Source: Gammaproteobacteria bacterium
GTDB lineage: Bacteria > Pseudomonadota > Gammaproteobacteria > Eutrophobiales > Eutrophobiaceae
Length of the DNA: 64,000 nucleotides
Assembly: GCA_947480335.1 (NCBI GenBank)
Contig: CANKCB010000004.1
Location: 1-64,000, forward strand
Direction: 5' to 3'
A program made the position numbers and the translations under genes. How positions within the stretch are numbered: the first letter of the stretch is position 1; each line of letters starts with the position of its first letter. Below the pieces are notes generated by a model. It had not been told where the DNA came from, made no database searches, and saw only the letters and a program-made list of their open reading frames with translations. This document shows positions 53,619 through 61,787 of the stretch, one piece after another.

Positions 53619-53913
53619 AACGCGGGTTACAGGAAATTACTTTTTAACAGCTGTGAATAGTTAGTGGGTTAGTTTGGGTCGTATGGACAGTATAAAGATG
53701 TCTCATCTGCCAAAATAAATGTGATCCTCTCCAAAATAGTAAACACCTGGTTAAGAGAAGCAGGTTGGGGTCATGCAATAGTATTTGTGGTAATTCAAGA
53801 CCTGACCCCGGTTGTTCTTGGTTCAGAAATGTTACAAAACAAATAATGCTGATGAATCGGATTCGTGAGGTTCTGCATTTTTATTATTATGTGATCTCCA
53901 CGCAGTGGTAATC
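53619..53913. repeat. Intergenic stretch with a GGGGTCA/TGACCCC inverted repeat
   Basis: There is no gene in this stretch. GGGGTCA at 53767-53773 and TGACCCC at 53803-53809 flank 29 bases ending CAAGACC. The AAGACCTGACCCC motif is common in small dispersed elements of gammaproteobacteria, so this may be a tiny REP-like or MITE-like element. The remainder is unremarkable AT-rich DNA. Confidence 0.5.
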
Positions 53914-55581
53914 CTAATCCACCGACCCTTTTCTAACTCTCTTGCCAGTAAACGGTTTGGCGCCTAACTGCAGTAATAACTTCTCAATATCCTCGTTGGC
54001 GGGAATGCGACGATAGCGATCGTCATATCTGCCTATACCGATACTGCGGTAGTAACGCGATTCCGGATCACCCATGGCCAGCATCAGTGGTGTCATGCCG
54101 TAGCGGTCGGGAACATCCAGATTCGCTTTATTTTCTGCGAGAAAACTGATCATGTCTTTCCAGCCCGTGGTTACCGCGAAATGGGCTATCGTCCTGCCAT
54201 CTGCCTTGCCAGCACCTGGTCCATTCACCACACTTTTGTCTGTCAAACTGACATTGATGTTTTTGTCGCCCATCGACATCGCCAGTTTGGCGACTTCAAT
54301 CGACTGTTGCTCGTCCCGCATACCGGCTTCTGCGCCGCCTCCGGCTGCCAGCAATAATACTGATGCACCTCCGGCAGTCTTTAACGAAATATCCGCACCA
54401 TGTTCCATCAGGATGCGCATCGATTCCATATCGCCTGAAGCGGCAGCAAGATGCAACGGAGTAGCGCCGGTGATATGTATTTGCGACGGGTTATCGTTAC
54501 TGCGTAAAAACTCATTGTCCAGTTTGGGATATTCATAATCCACACGTACGTTCGGGTCTGCGCCAAACTCCAGCAACGCCTTCACCATGCCCGGCATGTT
54601 CTTGCGTTCCCAACCCAGCTTGTCACTGCCAAACGGAGATTGACCGTTCATAATCAACACGCCCTGATGCAAGGCATAATGTAGTGGAGCCAGTCCATAC
54701 CAGTCCTTCACGTTCGGGTTCGCGCCTTTCTCCAGCAGGTATTTGCCCAGTTCTTCATGACCGGAGGCGATGGCAACCATCAGCGCTGTTCCGTTTTCCT
54801 CATTTGAATAATCAAGATCGGCACCGGCTTCCGTTTCCAGCATGGCGCGGGCAGATTCCAGATCGCCTTGTTGTGCGGCAAACTGCAAGGCTGTGAAACC
54901 GCCGGTGAACTTGCGAAAACGGATACTCGGGGTGAAATTCAAGCCTGTGACACTGGGTACTTTGATTATGTGCGGCTCGGCAAACGGGACAATTCTGGAT
55001 TTGGCATTGACTTGAGCACCATTATCAACCAGTAGCTTGACCACATCCGCATGCTTTTCTGCTGCTGCCCACATCAGGGCAGTCTGATCATCTTCAGACT
55101 CAACCACATTCACATTCGCTCCTGAATCTATAAGCTGCTGTACGGCTGCGACAACCCCCATACCGGCACAGGTCATCAGCGGTGTTTCGCCAGTTAACTT
55201 TGGATTGTCCGGTTTGGCGTTTGCTTTCAATAACAGGCTGACAATTTCTGCATTCTGGTTGGCGCAGGCAAGATGGAGCGGATTGATTCCATATTCATTG
55301 GCCGCATTCACATCGGCGCCCGCCTGAATCAATTGTTCTACTGCATTGGTATCATCGTTATAGACAGCCCAACTGAGCGCGGTTGCACCATCTGCTTCGG
55401 GAATATTGACATCAACACCTGTTTTGAGCAGCGCTTCAATCTGTGTCGTGTCATCATTTTTCGCCGCCATGACCAGATCCAGGTCTGCTGACAATACCAC
55501 TGGCTGATATCCGGCGACAGCCAACGCGAGTATGGCGGACATGACTGTTCTGTTCTGAATAAGCTGCACTCCCACCCCCAA
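53914..55581 (-). CDS. Exported ankyrin-repeat protein
   Basis: The protein has up to 555 residues. After a signal-like N-terminus (VMSAILALAVAGYQPVVLSA) about ten ankyrin repeats follow, with motifs such as DGATALSWAVYNDDTNAVEQLIQAGADVNA, NPLHLACANQNAEIVSLLLKA, TPLHLAAASGDMESMRILMEHGADIS and TPLMLAMGDPESRY. It probably acts as a protein-binding scaffold in the periplasm. The start is uncertain: TTG at 55581, GTG at 55569 and ATG at 55542 are all in frame; all keep a hydrophobic leader. It lies 16 bases after the DUF1552 stop in the same operon. Confidence 0.8.
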   Translation of the reverse strand: MGVGVQLIQNRTVMSAILALAVAGYQPVVLSADLDLVMAAKNDDTTQIEALLKTGVDVNIPEADGATALSWAVYNDDTNAVEQLIQAGADVNAANEYGINPLHLACANQNAEIVSLLLKANAKPDNPKLTGETPLMTCAGMGVVAAVQQLIDSGANVNVVESEDDQTALMWAAAEKHADVVKLLVDNGAQVNAKSRIVPFAEPHIIKVPSVTGLNFTPSIRFRKFTGGFTALQFAAQQGDLESARAMLETEAGADLDYSNEENGTALMVAIASGHEELGKYLLEKGANPNVKDWYGLAPLHYALHQGVLIMNGQSPFGSDKLGWERKNMPGMVKALLEFGADPNVRVDYEYPKLDNEFLRSNDNPSQIHITGATPLHLAAASGDMESMRILMEHGADISLKTAGGASVLLLAAGGGAEAGMRDEQQSIEVAKLAMSMGDKNINVSLTDKSVVNGPGAGKADGRTIAHFAVTTGWKDMISFLAENKANLDVPDRYGMTPLMLAMGDPESRYYRSIGIGRYDDRYRRIPANEDIEKLLLQLGAKPFTGKRVRKGSVD

Positions 55582-55597
55582 CCGTGTTATTTGACCT

Positions 55598-56935
55598 CTA
55601 GACCGTATCCAGACCTTTCAGAATACCGGATGCGTCAGTCTTTTCAGTGAGATACTCGGCAGGTGAAACACCGGCCATGTCCATCACTGCCAGATGCAAA
55701 TCAGATAAGGCTGTGCCTTTTTCATACTGGATATGACGACCGCTCTTGATTTTGTTTTGCGCAGAACCCAGCACCAGCACCGGAATATTGGTATGTAAAT
55801 GCAGGTTCGCATCACCATGAGCGCCGCCCATGACAATAACGGAGTTATCCAGCAGCGTTCCATCCCCTTCCTTGATCGATTGCATTTTTTCAATAAAGTG
55901 AGCCAGCAGCGTAGATTGATGCAGCTCGATTTTTTTCACCAGCTCTATCGACACCGGGTTACCCTTATGATGGGTCAGGGAATGATGGCCGTCTTTCGCT
56001 CCCAGCTCAGTGTAGTTTCGATTGGAGCCTTCATGACCGAGCATAAAGGTGATCATTCTGGTCATGTCTGTCTGATAGGCCAGCACCATCATGTCAAACA
56101 TCAGTTTGACGTGATCTGCATAGACAGGCGGTATACCGGCCGGTCGCTGTAGTTCGGCAACCAGTTTTTGATCCGTAATCGCGGATTTGGATTCTGCCAC
56201 CTGGATACTGCGTTCAATATCGCGTACCGAATCCAGATACTCTTCCAGCTTGTGCCGGTCCCCTGCTCCTACGCTGCTCATCAACTGATTAACACGACCA
56301 GTGACATGGTCTAACACGCTGTTCTTTTTGGCCAGACGAATACGGGTGGCTTCAGGATCCAGTGTATCGGCATCACCAAACAGTCTTTCAAATACCTTGC
56401 GTGGATTTATCTGCATGGGCAACGGCGTGGTGGGATTACGCCAGGAAATCGTGCTGGTGTAATATCCGGCCAGACCATCCACCGCTCCAAAGGCGAGCTC
56501 AGGTGAATCCACTCCAATCTCCAGTGATGCCAACTGGGTTTGACTGGCCAGCTGCTTCGCAATAACCTGATCAACGGATATACCAACAGAATTGGACTCC
56601 TTGGAGGGTTTGATACCCGTCAGATAGGATGCACATGGGCCGGAATGAGAACCTTGACCTGCCTTGACATCCAGATTGCTCAAAAGCAAAAACTGATCAC
56701 GATAAGCAGTCAGAGGCTGCAATGTCGCTGGCATCTCGTAATCCGCACCTGTGGTGGCCGGTATCCAGGCTTCCGGAATTCTGCCGGTAGGTAAATAGAT
56801 ATAACCGATACGCAGCGGATGTGTTGCGCTGGCGGCAAAAGCTGGCACCATCGCATCCAGAAAAGGCAGTGCCATCGCTACACCGGCACCCCGTAGAAAT
56901 GTACGCCGTTGCATGGCTTTCCTGAATATCATCAT
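55598..56935 (-). CDS. Tat-exported DUF1552 protein
   Basis: This 445-residue protein begins with a Tat signal (QRRTFLRGAGVAMALPFLD), so it should be exported folded. The body shows the DUF1552 family pattern: RIGYIYLPTGRIPEAW, LLLSNLDVKAGQGSHSGPCASYLTG, the VDQVIAKQLA segment and a C-terminal VIVMGGAHGDANLHLH...IPVLVLGSA. It resembles the DUF1501/sulfatase-like group in its histidine- and aspartate-rich C-terminus, and may be a hydrolase. The start ATG overlaps the DUF1592 stop by four bases (ATGA), so the two are translationally coupled. Confidence 0.87.
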   Translation of the reverse strand: MMIFRKAMQRRTFLRGAGVAMALPFLDAMVPAFAASATHPLRIGYIYLPTGRIPEAWIPATTGADYEMPATLQPLTAYRDQFLLLSNLDVKAGQGSHSGPCASYLTGIKPSKESNSVGISVDQVIAKQLASQTQLASLEIGVDSPELAFGAVDGLAGYYTSTISWRNPTTPLPMQINPRKVFERLFGDADTLDPEATRIRLAKKNSVLDHVTGRVNQLMSSVGAGDRHKLEEYLDSVRDIERSIQVAESKSAITDQKLVAELQRPAGIPPVYADHVKLMFDMMVLAYQTDMTRMITFMLGHEGSNRNYTELGAKDGHHSLTHHKGNPVSIELVKKIELHQSTLLAHFIEKMQSIKEGDGTLLDNSVIVMGGAHGDANLHLHTNIPVLVLGSAQNKIKSGRHIQYEKGTALSDLHLAVMDMAGVSPAEYLTEKTDASGILKGLDTV

Positions 56936-59364
56936 GGTTCTGATCTCCTGTATTGAAATGATTTACTTTCGACAATACCCAGTATCAGTGATGACCAGGT
57001 ATGGTTCTCTGCTGCTGTTTTCTGGACGATTTCCCTTATAACAGGTTTATCGTAATACTGGATGCTCCTACCCATTGCATAGGTATACAGCTTGGTGGTT
57101 ACGGTATTGACAAATCTGTCGGAGTATTTCAGGAACTCTTTTTGGAACTCCATCGTATCGTTGAACTTGCTGCCATCAAATAACAGGCCTGAGGCATCCA
57201 CATCCGCATTGGCATCGTCATAGCGGGTGCGGAACTTGCCAATCGCATCGAATGTTTCCAGCGCGAGTCCTATCGGCTCCATCATTTTGTGGCAGTTGGC
57301 ACAGACCGGATTGGTACGATGCGCCTCCATGGATTCACGCATGGTAAGAATCTTGCCGGACTTGTCTGCTACCTTTAATTCCGGCTGGAAGGCATCTGCA
57401 GGAGGCGGTGGCGGTGCCATGGCCAGGATATTTTCCAGTATCCACTTGCCACGCACGACAGGAGATGTCCGGTTATTATAGGAGGTAATCGTGAGTATGC
57501 CCGCTTTGCCCAGCATACCTCTACGCAACGTATCATCGACATTTACCTTGCGGAACCGGCTACCACTCACACCCTGGATTCCATAATGACGGGCAAGTCG
57601 TTCGTTTACAAAGGTATAGTCTGATGTGAGCATCGCTGAAACACTTTCATTCTGACGGAACATATACGCAAACCAGAGTTCCATCTCCTTCTTCATGGCA
57701 TAGAGTAATTCACCATCAAATTCCGGAAATATCGCGACCTGTGGATCAACCAGATCAATCGCACGTAATGCCAGCCATTGTCCACCGAAATTCCTGATTA
57801 ATGCCTCGGCTCGTGGATCCTGCAACATGCGTTGCACCTGTTGTTTCAGTATTTCCGGATCGTGTAGTTCCGATTTTTCAGCCAGGGCCAACAATTCATT
57901 ATCCGGGATACTACTCCAGAGAAAGAACGATAATCGTGAGGCCAGATCCAGATCGGCAATTCGATAGGCCTTGCCTTTGTCCGCATCCGCTGGATTCTGT
58001 TCTATCCGAAACAGAAAATCCGGTCCGGCCAGAATACCTTGTAACGCCAGTTCTATTCCGCCTGCATGTCCTTCCAGTTCAAATCCGCTTCTGTACAACA
58101 ACATTAATCCTTCCACTTCTTCAGCGGACACGGGTCTGCGGTAGGCGAGACGGGCAAGTCTTTCAATGATGGATACAGCACAGGTTTCATCGGCAGGCGA
58201 GTCGGGCGTACAGGTAAATATCTTTTTGCGGCTGGGCGTTTCACCCGTTAGCTTGACTTTATAAGGGCCCGTTACAACAACATTGTATACCGTAGCATCG
58301 CCACCCTTGTAGCGTTCAAGATCAAGCAGTGATAGTTCGGGAGTGAGTATGCCAGGCTTCTTTACGCGATCCTTGAGAAAAGCCACGCCGACCTTGTGCA
58401 TGCCTGCCTTGACATCCACCTTGACCATCAAATTCTCGTCTGCCGAGAACTCATAGCCCACTTGATCCGCTTCACCTGCAAAATCGGCAATCGGGTTATG
58501 AAAGAGTGGGCCGGACTTGCCGTGGACTTCTCCACCCACCGTGATCATTTCAACCCGCTTTTGGTCGACACGTATATCCAGCAGATTCTTCTTGCGCATG
58601 CCGCGAATGTATCCATCCGTGGTTCGACCCAGACGCGCCCGTATCGTGTACTCGCCATCCAGCGGGAAATAATGCTGGAACGCGATACCACCGCGTGAAC
58701 CAAACGGCAGATCCTCGTTCATTCTGTCGTACTGTAAATATTCGTCCTGAACATCATAGGTTTTGCTTTCCGGCAACATGGACGACGGTCCGACTGCCAG
58801 CCGACTTACCCGTGCCGCAACCGCCATGTATTGATCCATCAGAACAGGAGACACCGCCAACACTTCAGCGATATTATCAAAACCTTCTGCCACGTTATCG
58901 ACGGGCAAAAACTCTGCCCCATCGATCTGCAAATCCAGTAAATCCCTGACAGCATTGGCATATTCAGTACGGTTTAACCGATGTACAGTGGATTTCCCTG
59001 GATTAAATTTTTCCTCAGCCAGATGTGTCAATGACTGTTCAAGATAAGTAACAAAAGCAACATATTCTGCTTCCTGCGGACGTACTGGCATACCCACTGG
59101 TGGCATCGCACGCAGGGTCAGTTTGGTTAATACCTTTTCCCAAAGGGCAGGATCCTTGCCAGGATTATCCACATCGGCCAGATCGAGCATCACATTCGCC
59201 GTCTTGAGTGTCTCGTTATGACAGCCCACGCAGTATTGGTTTAATAATGGGCGATAAGAAGCAGCTGAGCCTGATGTCGGTAGATTTTGGGCAAAGCTAT
59301 TGAAACTTATACCGGATAATAAAAACAGGAAGGCAAGATTTACCATGCATTTCCGGAATCGCAT
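56932..59364 (-). CDS. DUF1587/1592/1588/1585-type cytochrome-like exported protein
   Basis: This 810-residue exported protein begins with a signal peptide (LAFLFLLSGISFNSFAQ), then a c-type haem motif YCVGCHNETLK, followed by the DUF1587 segment VHRLNRTEYANAVRDLLDL. A beta-rich domain at about residues 210-370 (DGEYTIRARLGRTTDGYIRG) could bind carbohydrate. The DUF1595/DUF1592 region includes RLARLAYRRPVSAEEVEGL and LASRLSFFLWSSIPDNEL; DUF1588 includes RRGMLGKAGILTITSYNNRTSPVVRG; CANCHKMMEPIGLALE follows; DUF1585 ends it. ATG 59364 is preferred to TTG 59382. Domain order is standard for the family best known from planctomycetes. Function unknown. Confidence 0.88.
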   Translation of the reverse strand: MRFRKCMVNLAFLFLLSGISFNSFAQNLPTSGSAASYRPLLNQYCVGCHNETLKTANVMLDLADVDNPGKDPALWEKVLTKLTLRAMPPVGMPVRPQEAEYVAFVTYLEQSLTHLAEEKFNPGKSTVHRLNRTEYANAVRDLLDLQIDGAEFLPVDNVAEGFDNIAEVLAVSPVLMDQYMAVAARVSRLAVGPSSMLPESKTYDVQDEYLQYDRMNEDLPFGSRGGIAFQHYFPLDGEYTIRARLGRTTDGYIRGMRKKNLLDIRVDQKRVEMITVGGEVHGKSGPLFHNPIADFAGEADQVGYEFSADENLMVKVDVKAGMHKVGVAFLKDRVKKPGILTPELSLLDLERYKGGDATVYNVVVTGPYKVKLTGETPSRKKIFTCTPDSPADETCAVSIIERLARLAYRRPVSAEEVEGLMLLYRSGFELEGHAGGIELALQGILAGPDFLFRIEQNPADADKGKAYRIADLDLASRLSFFLWSSIPDNELLALAEKSELHDPEILKQQVQRMLQDPRAEALIRNFGGQWLALRAIDLVDPQVAIFPEFDGELLYAMKKEMELWFAYMFRQNESVSAMLTSDYTFVNERLARHYGIQGVSGSRFRKVNVDDTLRRGMLGKAGILTITSYNNRTSPVVRGKWILENILAMAPPPPPADAFQPELKVADKSGKILTMRESMEAHRTNPVCANCHKMMEPIGLALETFDAIGKFRTRYDDANADVDASGLLFDGSKFNDTMEFQKEFLKYSDRFVNTVTTKLYTYAMGRSIQYYDKPVIREIVQKTAAENHTWSSLILGIVESKSFQYRRSEP

Positions 59365-59604
59365 TATTTGAAAACTATCCAAGCCTTATCCCCCGATTTG
59401 ACTAGTAGTCTGCCTGAGTAAATTGCAGGCGGCTGCAGGTTCGCCAGTATATCAAGCGAAGTGGATATTAACCGGGAAAATTTACCTCGTTGGTAACTTG
59501 TAGTTCTGGAACTCTGAACCAATCAACCACGCGGTAGCACACAGGCCAGGATGTACACGGGAAACGATATAACCGCATGATTTATAAATTAATTATCACT
59601 AAAT

Positions 59605-59633
59605 ACACTCCACTCAATAAAGTGAGTAAGTGT
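59605..59633 (-). terminator. Hairpin after the TonB-receptor array
   Basis: ACACT/ACTCA pairs with TGAGT/AGTGT across a 6-base loop (two 5-base stems with a small bulge), starting six bases after the stop codon of the last receptor on the minus strand. The following minus-strand bases are AT-rich (ATTTAGTG) with no clean U-run. It separates the receptor array from the DUF1592 operon. Confidence 0.5.
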
Positions 59634-59638
59634 AGTGG

Positions 59639-61771
59639 CTAGAAGCTGCCGCTGACCCCAAAGTTTATACGCCATCCAGCTGATCGATTGCGGATGATAC
59701 GCGAGTCCACCGGACTCAAGTCTCGCGCACCGGTATAAAGTGTACGATCCCGCAATTCGTCATAATCAAGCAGGTTATTACCTTCAACACGGATCTTCAC
59801 TCCGAACCAGCGGGTGGTTTCAATAAAGGTATTAATCAGTACGCCTTCGTCATTGATCTCCAGTTCGTTCACCTTGTAGATAGGACGTTCGGCCTGCTCG
59901 GCAACCTGCCAGCCCCAGGCTACCCGTGCTGATTCAAAATCCTGTCGATAAGAAACGTTGTAGACATAACGGTTATCATTGCTGAAGCGAATAATAGGTG
60001 GTCCACTAAAACCACTGACCGCTTTCAAGGTTCTGTCACGACCGGTGACGGGATCCACCACACTGGAATTCTGCCAACGCAATTTTACATCCAGTCTGGC
60101 ACCCAATAATCCCAACCATTCCAGCGGCAGGGTATTTTCGATCTCTATGCCGTAGCGTTTGCCATCCCCGATATTGCCGGGGGCCTCAAAGGTTGCTGAC
60201 AAGGGCAGCAGATCCAGCACGTCCTTAATCCAGTGATGGAACAATGTCACCTTAACGACACTCTGCTTGCCAAAACGTTTTTCCTGTCCGATTTCCGCGA
60301 TCCAGGTGGTATCCGGTTTCAGGTTGGGATTTCCAAGCGCGAGATCATCATCTTCGTATACTGTCGCGCTGATAAAATCTTCAAAATCCAGCTGGGCAAC
60401 TTCTCGCGCGAGACGGAGCCGTGTCTGGTTGCCCTGGGAGGGTGAGTAGCTGAGCACAACAGCCGGTTTCACAAAAAAGAAATTCCGTTTCAGCTCGGCA
60501 TCACCACTCTGTGAGATGGTGGAGGTTTCTGCACCCAGACCATAATCGAGTTCAAACTTGCCCAGTGACCAGGTATCTTTCAACAGAAAATCGCCACGTA
60601 TTTCCTCAACCCTGGAATTGGCGCCAGGTACATCGACCGGCACTGGTCCTGCTCCACGATCGACCAATTGTTCCAGCGTGCCATCCAGCACGTTATAGGC
60701 CGTCTCCATATTCAATTGCCAGGCATGATTGGTCATACCGCTCCAGTCGAATTCGAAACGACCTATGCTCTCGGAATTGACCGATGCCGTATGAACCTGA
60801 CGAAAGGCCGTTTGCAAGCCGCTCAAGGCCCGGGTGCTTTGGGTGGTTAACACGTCATATTCTGTACGTGTATATAACAGTATGGCCTTACCCATCAGCT
60901 CGTTGGTCAGTACGTGTTCGGCATCCATACCCAGCTCATAGGTTTCACGATGCTGGCCATCCCTGAAGATGACATTAAACGGTTGTTTCGGTAACAAGGG
61001 AGTACGATTGGAATATCGAATTTCCGGTGCGTTGCTCAGACCAAATTTGCCATTGACCTGCACAAAGGTCTGCCCTATCCAGCTCGCTGTGTTCACAAAC
61101 AGTCCAGACAACATCAGGCCGGTTTCATCTTCGTTATCAAAGCGGGATTCAATTAACTTGCCGGTGCCATCGAATACATTTTCATCACCGTATTCGCCAT
61201 TGGAATTGCGCTCCAGCCCAAATCCAACATTGTATTCAATGTCTTTCCATCGATCAGACAACGAGGTCCGCAGTCCCGGTTTGACTGGCCCGGAACTGCT
61301 ATACAGTAAAAATGACTCCCAGCGTATCGCTGCCGGTGCATCGTCTCGTAACAGTACGTTGACTACCGCCTGTTGACCGAGCATGTCCAGACCCTGCATC
61401 TGTCCCCGAATCAATTCAATTCCGGCTACCTGACTGGCTGGGATACGTGACAAGGTAGCGGAAGGTCTGTCCTGCTTCGCACTCGGACGTCGGCCATTGA
61501 TCAGCACATTACCGGCGGTGGTAGCAAATCCGCGTGAGGTATCACCATCGTCCAGCTGAAAGCCCGGAACCTGTTTGACCATATCAAAAGCCGTATTGGG
61601 CTGGTATCGACTGAAAAAGGCACTATCATATTTAACAATCTGATCAGCTTGCGCAGGAGCAGCTTGCTCTGTTGCAACTTGCGCCTGTGTGCACGGAGCA
61701 CTCAGAGCCAACAGCAGAATCAGACTTGTCGACCCGTAGCGAATCAGTTTGCTTTCAATCATAAAAATCAT
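59639..61771 (-). CDS. TonB-dependent receptor (paralogue 1 of tandem array)
   Basis: This 710-residue outer-membrane receptor has a signal ending PCTQAQV. A plug domain begins with the family phrase KYDSAFFSRYQPNTAFDMVKQVPGFQLDDGD, then VLINGRRPSAKQDRPSATLSRIPASQV and a barrel ending RINFGVSGSF. The lack of siderophore-plug motifs and the PNTA(F/L)DMVKQ(V/L)PGFQLDDG phrase place it in a group of uncharacterised receptors common in alpha- and gammaproteobacteria. It is clearly related to the next gene along its whole length. The substrate is unknown. ATG codons at 61771 and 61762 are both usable. Confidence 0.88.
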   Translation of the reverse strand: MIFMIESKLIRYGSTSLILLLALSAPCTQAQVATEQAAPAQADQIVKYDSAFFSRYQPNTAFDMVKQVPGFQLDDGDTSRGFATTAGNVLINGRRPSAKQDRPSATLSRIPASQVAGIELIRGQMQGLDMLGQQAVVNVLLRDDAPAAIRWESFLLYSSSGPVKPGLRTSLSDRWKDIEYNVGFGLERNSNGEYGDENVFDGTGKLIESRFDNEDETGLMLSGLFVNTASWIGQTFVQVNGKFGLSNAPEIRYSNRTPLLPKQPFNVIFRDGQHRETYELGMDAEHVLTNELMGKAILLYTRTEYDVLTTQSTRALSGLQTAFRQVHTASVNSESIGRFEFDWSGMTNHAWQLNMETAYNVLDGTLEQLVDRGAGPVPVDVPGANSRVEEIRGDFLLKDTWSLGKFELDYGLGAETSTISQSGDAELKRNFFFVKPAVVLSYSPSQGNQTRLRLAREVAQLDFEDFISATVYEDDDLALGNPNLKPDTTWIAEIGQEKRFGKQSVVKVTLFHHWIKDVLDLLPLSATFEAPGNIGDGKRYGIEIENTLPLEWLGLLGARLDVKLRWQNSSVVDPVTGRDRTLKAVSGFSGPPIIRFSNDNRYVYNVSYRQDFESARVAWGWQVAEQAERPIYKVNELEINDEGVLINTFIETTRWFGVKIRVEGNNLLDYDELRDRTLYTGARDLSPVDSRIIRNRSAGWRINFGVSGSF

Positions 61772-61787
61772 TCGTCGTGTTTTACTG

